Shown here: positions 1-7,645 of the stretch, in pieces
Numbering within the stretch: the stretch's first letter is position 1
Layout of the letters: each line of letters starts with the position of its first letter
Source of the DNA: a virus
IMG/VR virus record: IMGVR_UViG_3300007276_000200
Span: 1-29,621 of that record
Reading direction: 5' to 3' (one strand)
DNA length: 29,621 nt
Made by a program: the position numbers and the translations under genes
Notes under the pieces: generated by a model
The model's input: only the letters and a program-made list of their open reading frames with translations
What the model was told of the DNA's origin: nothing
Databases searched by the model: none

Positions 1-2
1 AT

Positions 3-122
3 GTTGGAATTGATAGTGCCCCAATTGAAAATAAGCTACTAAATCCTGAAGAGAATTTAGAGAAACTATCTAATCAATTAGGGACTAACAAATTTAAAAG
101 TAAGTTCACTAGTAAGTTTTAG
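3..122 (+). CDS. C-terminal end of a rightward gene (partial)
   Basis: The third forward frame is open from the first base to a TAG at 120-122 and encodes 39 residues rich in Lys, Asn, Leu and Ser. The beginning lies outside the window. It runs opposite to the genes that follow and meets the small minus-strand gene at 109-258 tail to tail with a 14-base overlap. The natural reading is that it is the last gene of the rightward late operon, reached across a circular or permuted genome end. No family is recognisable from so short a tail, and it could be a chance open stretch. Confidence 0.5.
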   Translation, partial: VGIDSAPIENKLLNPEENLEKLSNQLGTNKFKSKFTSKF

Positions 123-258
123 TAATATCAGATCTTAATGTATCTTTAATAGTCTTAACATCTTTCTCTAATCTACTTAGCTTTTGATTGATTAGATTTA
201 AGTATTCCATTATCTTATGATTGTTATTCTGAAACTTTCGATATACTTCTAATGCCAT
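109..258 (-). CDS. Small coiled-coil protein, 49 aa
   Basis: A short leftward ORF starts with ATG at 258, preceded by AAAGGAAT at a good distance, and ends with TAG at 109-111. The protein is charged and helical. Residues about 17-42 have hydrophobic residues (Leu, Ile, Val) at heptad-like spacing, so a short coiled coil is likely. It begins one base after the stop of the nuclease gene, so it is the last gene of the leftward operon. Its function is not recognisable. Confidence 0.6.
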   Translation of the reverse strand: MALEVYRKFQNNNHKIMEYLNLINQKLSRLEKDVKTIKDTLRSDITKTY

Positions 259-259
259 T

Positions 260-595
260 TTATTCCTTTATTAAGTTTATAAAATTATCCAACTCTATCA
301 CTGCATAGACCTTGCTGTGATTTCTTTTCATTACCAAAACAGGCGCTCTATCTGCACTGTTTTCTTCGGCTTGTGCTAAAGATTTCCATAGGTCTAATCT
401 CTCTACATTTTTACATTCGAAGCTGTACTTAATAATCTTACGAGCAGCAGGAGAAAGTACTATATCTTCTCCGCACATACCCATAGTTTGAGATTTAATA
501 TCATCTTCCTCTAGCTCAGGAAATGTTTCTCTTAGTATATCTCTTAGCATGTTTTGCAGTCTTCTGCCTTTAGCTTTCGCACTTTTTGCAGACAT
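260..595 (-). CDS. PD-(D/E)XK nuclease, Holliday-junction-resolvase-like
   Basis: This 111-residue protein has the core of a small PD-(D/E)XK nuclease: a basic N-terminal helix with KGRRLQ, then GEDIVLS with the first acidic residue near position 44, then FECKN giving the E-x-K pair near 59-61, and a following helix with a conserved-looking Gln (LAQAEE). Small phage enzymes of this shape (Hjc-like or generic PDDEXK endonucleases) cut branched DNA made in replication and recombination, which fits the primase and ERF genes in the same operon. The start is set by AAAAGGAGGGAATA before ATG. Exact substrate specificity cannot be read from the sequence. Confidence 0.75.
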   Translation of the reverse strand: MSAKSAKAKGRRLQNMLRDILRETFPELEEDDIKSQTMGMCGEDIVLSPAARKIIKYSFECKNVERLDLWKSLAQAEENSADRAPVLVMKRNHSKVYAVIELDNFINLIKE

Positions 596-797
596 TATTC
601 CCTCCTTTTAGTAACCAATTATCTACCACCCTGGCATCAAGCTCTATAGAAGCCTTAGACATCTCAGGGCTCGCATTGCTGTGGGCCGTAGAGAAGGCCG
701 TCACGTACGCTATCATTCTTGCTATCGATAGCATCACTTTTTCGTCCAAAACCATAGTCTTTGGAAAGCCTTTCAAGCGCCCTTTTAATGGTGTCAT
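570..797 (-). CDS. Hypothetical protein, 75 aa, in a long overlap
   Basis: The ATG at 797 follows GAAGGAGGAAATA, an excellent ribosome binding site, and the frame runs 75 codons into the start of the nuclease gene. The middle (MLSIARMIAYVT) looks helical and amphipathic. The end carries a Cys-x-x-Cys pair (VCKKCES). It overlaps the upstream gene 664-993 by 134 bases in another frame, which is long even for a phage. Either both genes are real or a frameshift joins the first half of one to the second half of the other. No family is recognised. Confidence 0.55.
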   Translation of the reverse strand: MTPLKGRLKGFPKTMVLDEKVMLSIARMIAYVTAFSTAHSNASPEMSKASIELDARVVDNWLLKGGNNVCKKCES

Positions 798-993
798 TAT
801 TTCCTCCTTCTAATATATAATTAATATCTTTTTGACTATCTTCTGTTTCTCCACCAACTACATCTAAAGCCCATTCTAAAGCTTCTATAGACCCTTGGTT
901 ATAAGACCATTCCATTTCGCTCATTGGCTTAGTGCCATCACGATCTGCATAGTCTTGGTTTAACGCTTCTATCATAGCTTCTTTAGATCTCAT
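664..993 (-). CDS. Hypothetical protein, 109 aa
   Basis: I chose ATG at 993 because AAAGGAG stands seven bases upstream; the frame is open farther up but without a better site. The first two thirds are acidic and helical (for example SIEALEWALDVV). The C-terminal part after about residue 80 lies opposite a second frame with its own strong ribosome binding site, so the true end is uncertain. It overlaps the stop of the zinc-ribbon gene before it by 11 bases, typical of this operon. No function is recognisable. Confidence 0.6.
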   Translation of the reverse strand: MRSKEAMIEALNQDYADRDGTKPMSEMEWSYNQGSIEALEWALDVVGGETEDSQKDINYILEGGNNDTIKRALERLSKDYGFGRKSDAIDSKNDSVRDGLLYGPQQCEP

Positions 994-1171
994 TAAAGAA
1001 CTCCTTTCTTTTTTTATTCTTAGATCCAAATTCTCTTATAGCGCACTTTTTACATATTGTATATTCATAGTGCTCTACTAAACCTTTAACTGCATTGTGT
1101 TGGTGGCGTATAAAATATGGTACAGGCTTCTTCCATACACCACCACAATCATCACAATTAAAGTTAACCAT
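983..1171 (-). CDS. Small zinc-ribbon protein, 62 aa
   Basis: Two Cys-x-x-Cys knuckles, CDDC at residues 6-9 and CKKC at 40-43, frame about 30 residues with several His and aromatic residues, the layout of a zinc ribbon. The tail is very basic (KNKKRKEFF). I take ATG at 1171 as the start. A TTG farther up at 1210 would overlap the previous gene by 47 bases, whereas 1171 overlaps it by only 8, although the ribosome binding site there (AGAAAG) is modest. It could bind DNA or RNA or a host protein. This is one of several small Cys-rich proteins in this arm. Confidence 0.65.
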   Translation of the reverse strand: MVNFNCDDCGGVWKKPVPYFIRHQHNAVKGLVEHYEYTICKKCAIREFGSKNKKRKEFFNEI

Positions 1172-1391
1172 TTTTCTTTCTGGGTTTCTTATACTGTTTG
1201 ACTCCTTCAATGTTTAACTCCAGTTCGTTTAACCTAAAGTCAAAGTCAATAATCCTTCTTTTGACCTCTTCTTTAAGATCTTCTAGTTCAGTTGCACAAA
1301 TTTCAGGAATATCTATTTTACTTTCTAATATATGCAATCTAGAAAATATTGCATCTATCCTGTCTTCGTGATCTCCTACTTTATCTCTCAT
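1164..1391 (-). CDS. Small coiled-coil protein, 75 aa
   Basis: The protein is almost wholly helical with heptad-like spacing (IDAIFSRLHILESKI, then LNELELNI) and ends in a basic tail (YKKPRKKNG). It starts at ATG 1391, which overlaps the TGA of the gene before it as ATGA, so translation is probably coupled. No catalytic motif is present. A structural or oligomerising accessory role is possible but unproven. Confidence 0.6.
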   Translation of the reverse strand: MRDKVGDHEDRIDAIFSRLHILESKIDIPEICATELEDLKEEVKRRIIDFDFRLNELELNIEGVKQYKKPRKKNG

Positions 1392-1792
1392 ACGGTTTCA
1401 TCTCCATGTGCTTGCATTTTTACCTCTCCTGTTTTAGGGTTAAATACTGAAGTTCTGTTGTTATCTAAGCTATGTTTAACCTTTTTTCTTTCGTAGTCTT
1501 CTGACATAGCCCACAATAAACATAGATATACTATAGCATCTTTAATTCTGCCACCTACATCTTCTCTTTGTGACTTATGCCCCTTAACCCATGCATTTAT
1601 ACCATCAATATGCTTCAGAAGATAAACCATTAATGCTTGTTCTTTAGATATATCTAAGCTGTTAGATACTCTTTCAAAGTTAGCAAATATATTATCTTCT
1701 GTATGTGCATATTCTTTCTGGCCGGAATCTCTAGTGCTTTTTACTTCATCTATAATAAGCTTAAAGAATGAATCAAACTCCGATTTCTTCAT
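1388..1792 (-). CDS. MazG-like all-alpha protein (nucleotide-pool type)
   Basis: This 134-residue helical protein has the order seen in a widespread phage family related to MazG-like NTP pyrophosphohydrolases: GQKEYAH near residue 24, an NxFANF segment, VYLLKHIDGI near 57-66, then GRIKDAIVYLCLLWAM near 82-97 with acidic residues that could hold a metal. MazG-type enzymes hydrolyse (d)NTPs or modified nucleotides. Its position next to the primase-helicase fits nucleotide metabolism during replication. The start at 1792 has AAGGAGAG just upstream. The family placement is from memory of pattern, so moderate only. Confidence 0.5.
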   Translation of the reverse strand: MKKSEFDSFFKLIIDEVKSTRDSGQKEYAHTEDNIFANFERVSNSLDISKEQALMVYLLKHIDGINAWVKGHKSQREDVGGRIKDAIVYLCLLWAMSEDYERKKVKHSLDNNRTSVFNPKTGEVKMQAHGDETV

Positions 1793-3557
1793 AACTCTCC
1801 TTGATTATTTGACTATTTTTAACTGTTAATTTAACATCTAAATGCTCACGTTCACGATTTGCTTCACATCGTACTTGTAGCTGCTCAATAAGTCCTGTTG
1901 TCCTGCTTTTAGAAGGAATAACAGATAGTAACTTATTGGTATTGTATGCAGTTCTGAATGAGCCTTTAGCTGATGCTATATTCATACTACCTTCATGGAA
2001 TGCAGACTTAGTTATCTCACTAACAGCAAATACAATTACATTATGCCTAACTGCTAGCTCCATCATAGCTTGAGATGCCTCTTCTGTCTTCATATTAGGG
2101 TCTCTTTGCTTAGATTTAAACAAACCCATATGATCTACTACAACAATCTCTGGTTTAACAGGCAGCATAGATATTCGCTTTTCTAGTTCAGCAGCATATG
2201 GACAAGAGTAATCTACAGTTAACCATTTAAATCTTTTATCCATGCCATTTTGCATGCTTTGATAATGATTTCTTAAATCGTCTTCTGACCATCCCATTTC
2301 CATTTGTACAAACCTAGACCATATCTGTCGTGGTGACATTTCCATTTCTATAAAGTATGTAGGTCTCTTTAAGCCATTGACTATATTCTGCAATAGCATA
2401 GTCTTCATAGATTTAGGTGGTGCTTGTATAACAACTACTTCACCGGGATATATAGGAAAGTTTTCACCTTTAAATATATCTCCTAAGTCTATAGGTTTAA
2501 TGTCACTTCTAAGGAAATTAATTAAACTATCTTCCATAGATTTTGAATCCATGACTGATTGGCTCTTCTTAGACTTATACAACTTGCATGTTTCACTGCA
2601 ATGTTTATCCATAAGAGTGTCATTGCATCCATATCTATTGCCCTGCCCTCCATGAGATTCATAAGCACTTTTAATTATGCTTTCCATCTCCTTGACAGTA
2701 AACGGACTTTTAGCGTCATCTACTTGTTGTCTCCACTGCTCCATGACAATACGTACAGTTGACTCAGGATAGAGCCACCGAAACCAAGCAGAGATACGTA
2801 AAGCAGTTGCGTGACGTTCACCTTGTGCATTACTAGCAAGCATACTAGATATACAGGGGTAATTAACTGGATCAGGATTCCTGCCTTGACTAATAAAAGT
2901 AGGAGCTTTGACTTTTTCATCTTTATTCCTTTCTAAGACATCAAACACTGGTTCACACTCTAATTCAAAATTAGGTATATCTCCAGGCTTGTATGCTATT
3001 TTCTTTATAGATTCAAGTACATTTTCTTCATGCAGCACACTAGTTGGAACTATACACTTCCAAAGGTTAGCTTTTAGATTTTTAGTATTATTTACACGTA
3101 TTAATCTTATCTTATCTGTAACTGACGGATCTGCATAGTCAAATACACCAGCATTAGTTAATGCATCTTTTACCTTTAAGTGCAGGTTTTGATCAGGCTT
3201 CCAACGAAATGCAGTTCCAGGTATACCAAAATGAAAGCCTTTATTTCCGCTAAAGTATAACCTAAATGGTATTTGCAAATCATCAAGCAGTATGCTTAAC
3301 CCTATAGCTTTTTTTCTAGCGCTATCTAGATCATCGTTATCTTTTCCATCTACATCTAATATAAATTCATCAGGTATATAAACAAGCCCATCAAATCCAG
3401 ACAGACTATTATTCTTACTGAAAAACTCTTTTATATTTTCATCAAAATCATATAATGACATATAAGTATCTCTGTCAATATTCATCCAATCACATACATT
3501 CCCTGCATCTTGAAAGTAGTGTCTTTGTGCTAATCCAAACGCAAATTCTTTAATCAT
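1773..3557 (-). CDS. Primase-helicase fusion (AEP primase plus DnaB-like RecA ATPase)
   Basis: The 594 residues split in two. The N-terminal half is an archaeo-eukaryotic-type primase: LDVDG at 67-71 gives the metal-binding D-x-D, SGNKGFHF at 103-110 the second motif, and DKIRLIR at 148-154 the third. A cysteine module follows (C235, C311, C320, C324, with GERHATALR between), resembling the iron-sulphur or zinc modules attached to phage and plasmid AEP primases. The C-terminal half, from about 355, is a RecA-fold helicase with Walker A APPKSMKT at 379-386 and Walker B VVVDH at 471-475. The usual Walker A glycine before Lys is Met. It probably unwinds and primes at the phage fork. Start ATG 3557 follows AAGGAGATAAA. 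Confidence 0.88.
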   Translation of the reverse strand: MIKEFAFGLAQRHYFQDAGNVCDWMNIDRDTYMSLYDFDENIKEFFSKNNSLSGFDGLVYIPDEFILDVDGKDNDDLDSARKKAIGLSILLDDLQIPFRLYFSGNKGFHFGIPGTAFRWKPDQNLHLKVKDALTNAGVFDYADPSVTDKIRLIRVNNTKNLKANLWKCIVPTSVLHEENVLESIKKIAYKPGDIPNFELECEPVFDVLERNKDEKVKAPTFISQGRNPDPVNYPCISSMLASNAQGERHATALRISAWFRWLYPESTVRIVMEQWRQQVDDAKSPFTVKEMESIIKSAYESHGGQGNRYGCNDTLMDKHCSETCKLYKSKKSQSVMDSKSMEDSLINFLRSDIKPIDLGDIFKGENFPIYPGEVVVIQAPPKSMKTMLLQNIVNGLKRPTYFIEMEMSPRQIWSRFVQMEMGWSEDDLRNHYQSMQNGMDKRFKWLTVDYSCPYAAELEKRISMLPVKPEIVVVDHMGLFKSKQRDPNMKTEEASQAMMELAVRHNVIVFAVSEITKSAFHEGSMNIASAKGSFRTAYNTNKLLSVIPSKSRTTGLIEQLQVRCEANREREHLDVKLTVKNSQIIKESYEEIGV

Positions 3558-3578
3558 TTTATCTCCTTACTTTAATAT

Positions 3579-3600
3579 AAAAGCCCACTGTTAAGCGGGC
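3579..3600 (-). terminator. Intrinsic terminator or attenuator before the primase gene
   Basis: Read leftward, 3600-3594 pairs with 3589-3583 to give a seven-pair stem (GCCCGCT with AGTGGGC, one G-U wobble) with a four-base loop, followed by four T at 3582-3579. On the other strand the wobble would be an A-C mismatch, so the minus strand is the intended one. It lies between the ssDNA-binding-protein gene and the primase-helicase gene of the same direction, so it may only reduce downstream expression. Confidence 0.65.
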
Positions 3601-3626
3601 CTTATATTATTTGATTATGTTATTGG

Positions 3627-4151
3627 TTATAGTGGCATATCACTAGTATCAAATACCTCTTCAGCAGGCTCATCCTTAATCTTAGGCTCTACCCATTTAC
3701 TAAAGAATGCTTCAGCTCTACCTTTAAAGTATACTACATCTTTATCGGTAAACTCTTCTACTATATTCTTAAATGGAGTAGGTGCTACTTGACTTAGGAT
3801 TCTAGTAAACTTACCATCTTTATAAAAATATGCATTGACAGATTTTCCTTTTAACTCAGAAGCATCATCATTCATTTTTATAACAGTTTCTCCAGTAGCG
3901 CTTTCTAGTGCATCAGTAATGCCAGCATTAGCATATCTAAATAAGTTACCAATTGCAAACTCTTGGTTGTCTTTACCTATTTTTGCATATACTCTTTGAT
4001 TAAAGTTGTCAGGATACCCATCAAACCAAACATCTATATACTTAGATCCATTATCTAGTTCTCCGTATTCAGCATTGCTTATTGTTAATGTATGCCATCC
4101 TTCATTCCATAATCCAGTACCTTTTTTAGGTAGTGTCATTGTTCTTGCCAT
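3627..4151 (-). CDS. Putative ssDNA-binding protein
   Basis: The 174-residue protein begins with a beta-rich body (WHTLTISNAEYGELDNG, then YIDVWFDGYP) typical of an OB-like fold in phage ssDNA-binding proteins of the DUF669 kind. It ends in an acidic tail with a hydrophobic tip (EEVFDTSDMPL), the usual docking tail of SSB proteins. It sits between ERF and the primase-helicase, exactly where recombination and replication modules keep an SSB. The ribosome binding site is AAAGGAG before ATG 4151. Family assignment is by pattern and context. Confidence 0.6.
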   Translation of the reverse strand: MARTMTLPKKGTGLWNEGWHTLTISNAEYGELDNGSKYIDVWFDGYPDNFNQRVYAKIGKDNQEFAIGNLFRYANAGITDALESATGETVIKMNDDASELKGKSVNAYFYKDGKFTRILSQVAPTPFKNIVEEFTDKDVVYFKGRAEAFFSKWVEPKIKDEPAEEVFDTSDMPL

Positions 4152-4161
4152 TTACTCTCCT

Positions 4162-4653
4162 TTATCTTTTATGAGGTGCTGTTTTTAATGCACCATTACC
4201 GTCGTCATCTGCTTGAGCTACACCTACCATAGATGATAGTAGATATCTACGACCATATGTAGTAGCAGCTCCAACACCATGAGCATCTTTCTTGCTTATT
4301 GGCATTCTTATTTCGCTTTTAATCCATTCACCTGATGAATGCATTAACATAGATGTAATATAGAAACCGTTATCAGACGTATCCCATCTATTACCTTGTA
4401 CTAATGCAATCTCATTAGCATTTAATGCAGGCATTGCTACTTCTAATACTGTAGCTAAACTAGCATATTTGCTATTAAAGAATGGATTAGTGCTCTTACC
4501 CTCAACCATAGTCATTTTTGATTGTGCTTTAGCTAATGCTCCAGCTAACTTGCCTATTCCTTCTGACATTGTTGGCTCAAACGTTTCATAGCCAAAATCT
4601 TCATCAGGGGGCAGGTAATCTTCCACGGTTGTGGTTCCTTCTTCTTTAGACAT
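4162..4653 (-). CDS. ERF-family single-strand annealing recombinase
   Basis: This 163-residue protein carries the hallmarks of the ERF superfamily: FNSKYASLATVL near residues 59-70, a beta-rich middle, and GAATTYGRRYLLSSMVGV near 126-143, followed by the acidic QADDDGN. ERF proteins anneal complementary single strands in phage recombination and end-joining, usually with an SSB and a nuclease, both present in this operon. The protein is shorter than P22 Erf (about 200 residues), with little C-terminal extension. It is separated from the E1-like gene upstream by a terminator hairpin, so its transcription needs readthrough or a weak promoter in that gap. Confidence 0.85.
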   Translation of the reverse strand: MSKEEGTTTVEDYLPPDEDFGYETFEPTMSEGIGKLAGALAKAQSKMTMVEGKSTNPFFNSKYASLATVLEVAMPALNANEIALVQGNRWDTSDNGFYITSMLMHSSGEWIKSEIRMPISKKDAHGVGAATTYGRRYLLSSMVGVAQADDDGNGALKTAPHKR

Positions 4654-4676
4654 ATTATGTCTCCTTTTAGGGGGTT

Positions 4677-4704
4677 AAAAAAGGGCCAGAGTTAACCAGC
4701 CCTT
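4677..4704 (-). terminator. Intrinsic terminator after the E1-like gene
   Basis: Read leftward, AAAGGGC at 4704-4698 pairs perfectly with GCCCTTT at 4686-4680 and is extended inward by wobble pairs, followed by a run of six T (4682-4677). It lies in the 94-base gap between the stop of the E1-like gene and the start of ERF. It is the clearest terminator in the minus-strand arm and would end the transcript carrying the E2-like, JAMM and E1-like genes. Nothing else is seen in this gap. Confidence 0.75.
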
Positions 4705-4747
4705 TCTATTACAAATAAGGATTTGCGTTCGAAATGCGTACTGTAAT

Positions 4748-5407
4748 TTACGCCTTCATGACTGACTTTTCCAATAACATTGTGGGGAAATTAAATGAGA
4801 ATGATCTGTTAAATGGCTGTCCTGTAACAAGTTTCCTTACTGTGTTTGCTATCATACTACCTGACAAATTAGAGCAGTAACTTGTAGCCTTTGCATTGCA
4901 TGGTTCTGGGCTACCGCTCTCATCTGAGTACCAGGTATTTTTGTATTTCTTAACAGTAGGCTTATCAAACACGTATTGCTGATAGTGTTCTGCACCCATG
5001 CGGCCATCGATAATATGTAATGGCTTTACACCTGGAATGCTAAACAATGCCTCTACTGCTTCTAGTCTTGATGCCATAGAATCAAACCCTAGTATTACAA
5101 TATCTTTATCTCCTTGTGGGTAAAACTCAGAGAACCTTTCATTAAAAGTCCCTACTGTGAATACGCCTAAGCTTCTGAGATGATCTGATAATGCATCTAC
5201 TTTAGGTTTGTCTATGTCGTTAAAGGTATACTGTGATACACCTATGTTTACCTCTTCTACTTTATCCATATCATATAAACAAAACTGAGTAGCACCCATT
5301 CTTGCTATCTGTAGGGCTGCAGAGCTACCAATAGCCCCACAGCCTAAGATATGAAATGTAAAGTCTTCCAAGTTATTTACTAGCTCTGATGATCTTGTAT
5401 GTATCAT
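4748..5407 (-). CDS. E1-like (ThiF/MoeB/HesA) adenylyltransferase
   Basis: The 219-residue protein has a Rossmann glycine motif GCGAIG at 22-27, an acidic strand end YDMDKVE at 45-51, VNIGVSQY at 53-60 (the N and Q of the E1 family), DIDKPKVDAL at 64-73 with the ATP-binding lysines, and FDSMASR at 108-114 matching the D-x4-R loop. Cys170 and Cys178 are candidates for the thioester or zinc cysteines. Such enzymes adenylate the C-terminal glycine of a ubiquitin-like protein. It is short compared with cellular E1 and lacks fused E2 or Ubl domains. It overlaps the JAMM gene by one base (TAATG), so the two are made together. Confidence 0.85.
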   Translation of the reverse strand: MIHTRSSELVNNLEDFTFHILGCGAIGSSAALQIARMGATQFCLYDMDKVEEVNIGVSQYTFNDIDKPKVDALSDHLRSLGVFTVGTFNERFSEFYPQGDKDIVILGFDSMASRLEAVEALFSIPGVKPLHIIDGRMGAEHYQQYVFDKPTVKKYKNTWYSDESGSPEPCNAKATSYCSNLSGSMIANTVRKLVTGQPFNRSFSFNFPTMLLEKSVMKA

Positions 5408-6342
5408 TAGTCTACTCCAAACGATTCGTTATAAGATTTATAGTCCATCCAATCGTCTATTTCAGCTTCAACTTGAGCTTCACTTGTAAGATCGATTGCT
5501 ATATATTCATGAGGTGTTGCTAACATAACTTGAGATTCTAATACAGGCTCAGTTACTAGCTCTACTCTGTATATACTATTGTAAGTATTGTCAAGTAGTT
5601 TATTAACATCTTTAGCCATCGTAATCCAACCCTCATATGTTAATCTACCATCACAATATCTTTTATTCATCTCATCAACCATATTATAAGTGTAAATATA
5701 ATCAGGAGAATCACCAGATAACTCTTGGCTATACTTTAGACCACCAACTTTGGTATCCTTGGTATCGATTAGAGTCATCTGATTCGACTTTCCCTGAGTA
5801 TATGCTCCTTTATTGTAATGAGTATATTGAGGAGTAATAAGAGAACATTTATCAGCAACTTCATCTTGTATTTTTTGAGGAACTTTCCTCTCTTTAGTTA
5901 TGATAGTAAGGTCTACATCTTCATGAACTTCAAATGGTTTCCATACAGATACTCTTAGCTTGTATTCTTCTTTTAGATTTACCACTAAAGCAAAGCTAAA
6001 GTCACCATCTGAATATTCTTTGATAGCAGTTAAGTCTGTACCTGACCAGAAAGCCTTCATTGTGTGATGACTATGCCACCATACAAAGCGAAAGTTTTTC
6101 TTTTTGAGCTTAGTCCCTACCCTTGTATAATATAGCGCCAGATCATCCTTATCTAACACACAATTACCTGCACTAATTTGTTGCTTTAAGATAACTGGAT
6201 CTTTTAATTCCCAATCACCTTCATCATCTTCAATAGCTACTAACATACCGCCTATTTCAGACTTTTCAGTACTATATGCTGTTTCAGCATAACTTTGGAT
6301 TTTATTCCAGTCTCTTTCACTTATGTAAAAGTCTTGATTCAT
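5407..6342 (-). CDS. JAMM/MPN metalloprotease (deubiquitinase-like)
   Basis: The N-terminal half is a JAMM domain with the complete catalytic set: Glu29 in EIGGML, then His90-Ser-His92, Ser100 and Asp103, exactly H-x-H-x7-S-x2-D. JAMM enzymes cleave after the C-terminal glycine of ubiquitin-like proteins, to mature them or to remove them from targets. The C-terminal half (about 150-311) is mixed alpha-beta, acidic at the end and not recognisable; it may recognise a substrate. The gene lies one base after the E2-like gene and overlaps the E1-like gene by one base. Start ATG 6342 follows AAGGAGATAGG. Lambda-type tail assembly JAMM proteins are an alternative family, but this gene is not in a tail cluster. 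Confidence 0.88.
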   Translation of the reverse strand: MNQDFYISERDWNKIQSYAETAYSTEKSEIGGMLVAIEDDEGDWELKDPVILKQQISAGNCVLDKDDLALYYTRVGTKLKKKNFRFVWWHSHHTMKAFWSGTDLTAIKEYSDGDFSFALVVNLKEEYKLRVSVWKPFEVHEDVDLTIITKERKVPQKIQDEVADKCSLITPQYTHYNKGAYTQGKSNQMTLIDTKDTKVGGLKYSQELSGDSPDYIYTYNMVDEMNKRYCDGRLTYEGWITMAKDVNKLLDNTYNSIYRVELVTEPVLESQVMLATPHEYIAIDLTSEAQVEAEIDDWMDYKSYNESFGVD

Positions 6343-6343
6343 C

Positions 6344-7645
6344 CTATCTCCTTACGTCTACTGTGTTTACGCCTTCATACATTCGTAGTAATTCAGCTTC
6401 TGTTAATTGGTTTAGTCTTTCACCCTCTTGATCAGCTATTTCTCCACTATCATCTACTGTTTCTTGCATATATAAAGATCTATATGACAAACAATTATTA
6501 CGTATAGTGCATTCATATCTATCACAATATGAAGTTTCTTGATCTGGCTGTTCTTGGTTTAATACATTAGCATATCCGCAATTATCCATTCTACTTATAG
6601 GACTCATATTCCCAGTTGATTCCCATACTTCTGTTTGCATTTCAGGCCATATACCATGAAACATTTTATTGTATCCATTTAATGGTCCTGTACTGCCTAC
6701 ATTGAAGTTCTTCGTCCAGCTATCAAGATATGTAAATAATGCAGTGATATCACCTGTCCATGCAGCTTCTCTTATCTCAGTATCAAAGCTACCAAAACAT
6801 ACGTTATCAAACCCAGAACGTGTATTTTGCCCTGCATTAAATTCAACTTGCATTTGATCTCTATCCCATCTTGAGTTAGATATATAAGGAAATAATATCT
6901 CTGGTTCTTCAGGATGATATATAGCGCCAGTCCAGGGATTAGTATGACCACCTCCCATAGCTCCTTGTGTTATCCTAACGTTTCTGATTCTGTTCATCAC
7001 ATTCTTAACTAAATCAACACAAATCATTACATCCATGTTACCCATTGGTATTGCAACAGACTCACCGCCTATATTTATACTAGTTGTTACACCTTCTATA
7101 TAAACATGAAATGAAATAGCATGATTAGTTCCATTATAAGAACGTGAACTCATACCTCCATTAGTATGTAGGCCATGATACACAGATAAGTGCATATTAG
7201 GATATAATTCTATTGCACTAACTATAGTTTCTTCTATTTTAGTTTTATACTCAGCAAGAACGCGATTAACATCATCAGTATTATCCTGAAAACAAATACC
7301 ATTATTCCTTAGGAAGTATAGTTTGGTATCTATTTCATCTACTTTAGTTAAAAATTGATCTATACTCCATCTACCATTAGCAATTTGGTTTCTATATGTA
7401 GATACTTTATTCTTTTGTACATTAACATTAGATATTCTACCTGATTCTTCTGTTAGCTTTTTATAGAATCCAGGCTGCCATCTAAATGTAGGTGTACATC
7501 TAAAGTTAGTATTAAATCTTGAGTTTAAGTTATCTATTAAACCTATTACCTCTTCTTGTGGACCTAATGCTACTCGTTCTATGATTTCACTCATATTACT
7601 CATTCCATCAAGAAAGTTGTTTCTTGCATCAAGCGTTGTGTTCAT
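6344..7645 (-). CDS. Possible E2-like (ubiquitin-conjugating) protein, 433 aa
   Basis: No full-length family is recognised. Residues about 215-310 read like a divergent E2 core: a strand ending in GGGHTNPW (234-238 stands where E2-like proteins have His-Pro-His/Asn), YHP at 243-245, a variable stretch, then NVCFGSF at 281-287 giving a candidate catalytic Cys283, and a helix DITALFTYLDSW. A second cysteine group (C356, C374, C379, C385) near the end may bind metal. The N-terminal 200 residues are helical, then beta-rich, and of unknown role. It sits directly before JAMM and E1-like genes, the strongest argument for an E2 role. Start ATG 7645 follows AAGGAGATAACGC. Alternatively it could be an unrelated E1 target or adaptor. 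Confidence 0.5.
   Translation of the reverse strand: MNTTLDARNNFLDGMSNMSEIIERVALGPQEEVIGLIDNLNSRFNTNFRCTPTFRWQPGFYKKLTEESGRISNVNVQKNKVSTYRNQIANGRWSIDQFLTKVDEIDTKLYFLRNNGICFQDNTDDVNRVLAEYKTKIEETIVSAIELYPNMHLSVYHGLHTNGGMSSRSYNGTNHAISFHVYIEGVTTSINIGGESVAIPMGNMDVMICVDLVKNVMNRIRNVRITQGAMGGGHTNPWTGAIYHPEEPEILFPYISNSRWDRDQMQVEFNAGQNTRSGFDNVCFGSFDTEIREAAWTGDITALFTYLDSWTKNFNVGSTGPLNGYNKMFHGIWPEMQTEVWESTGNMSPISRMDNCGYANVLNQEQPDQETSYCDRYECTIRNNCLSYRSLYMQETVDDSGEIADQEGERLNQLTEAELLRMYEGVNTVDVRR

Noticed and set aside
5407-6342. Lambda-K-like tail assembly JAMM protein
   Set aside because: No NlpC/P60 part, no tail genes nearby, and it is co-translated with an E1-like gene in a replication arm.
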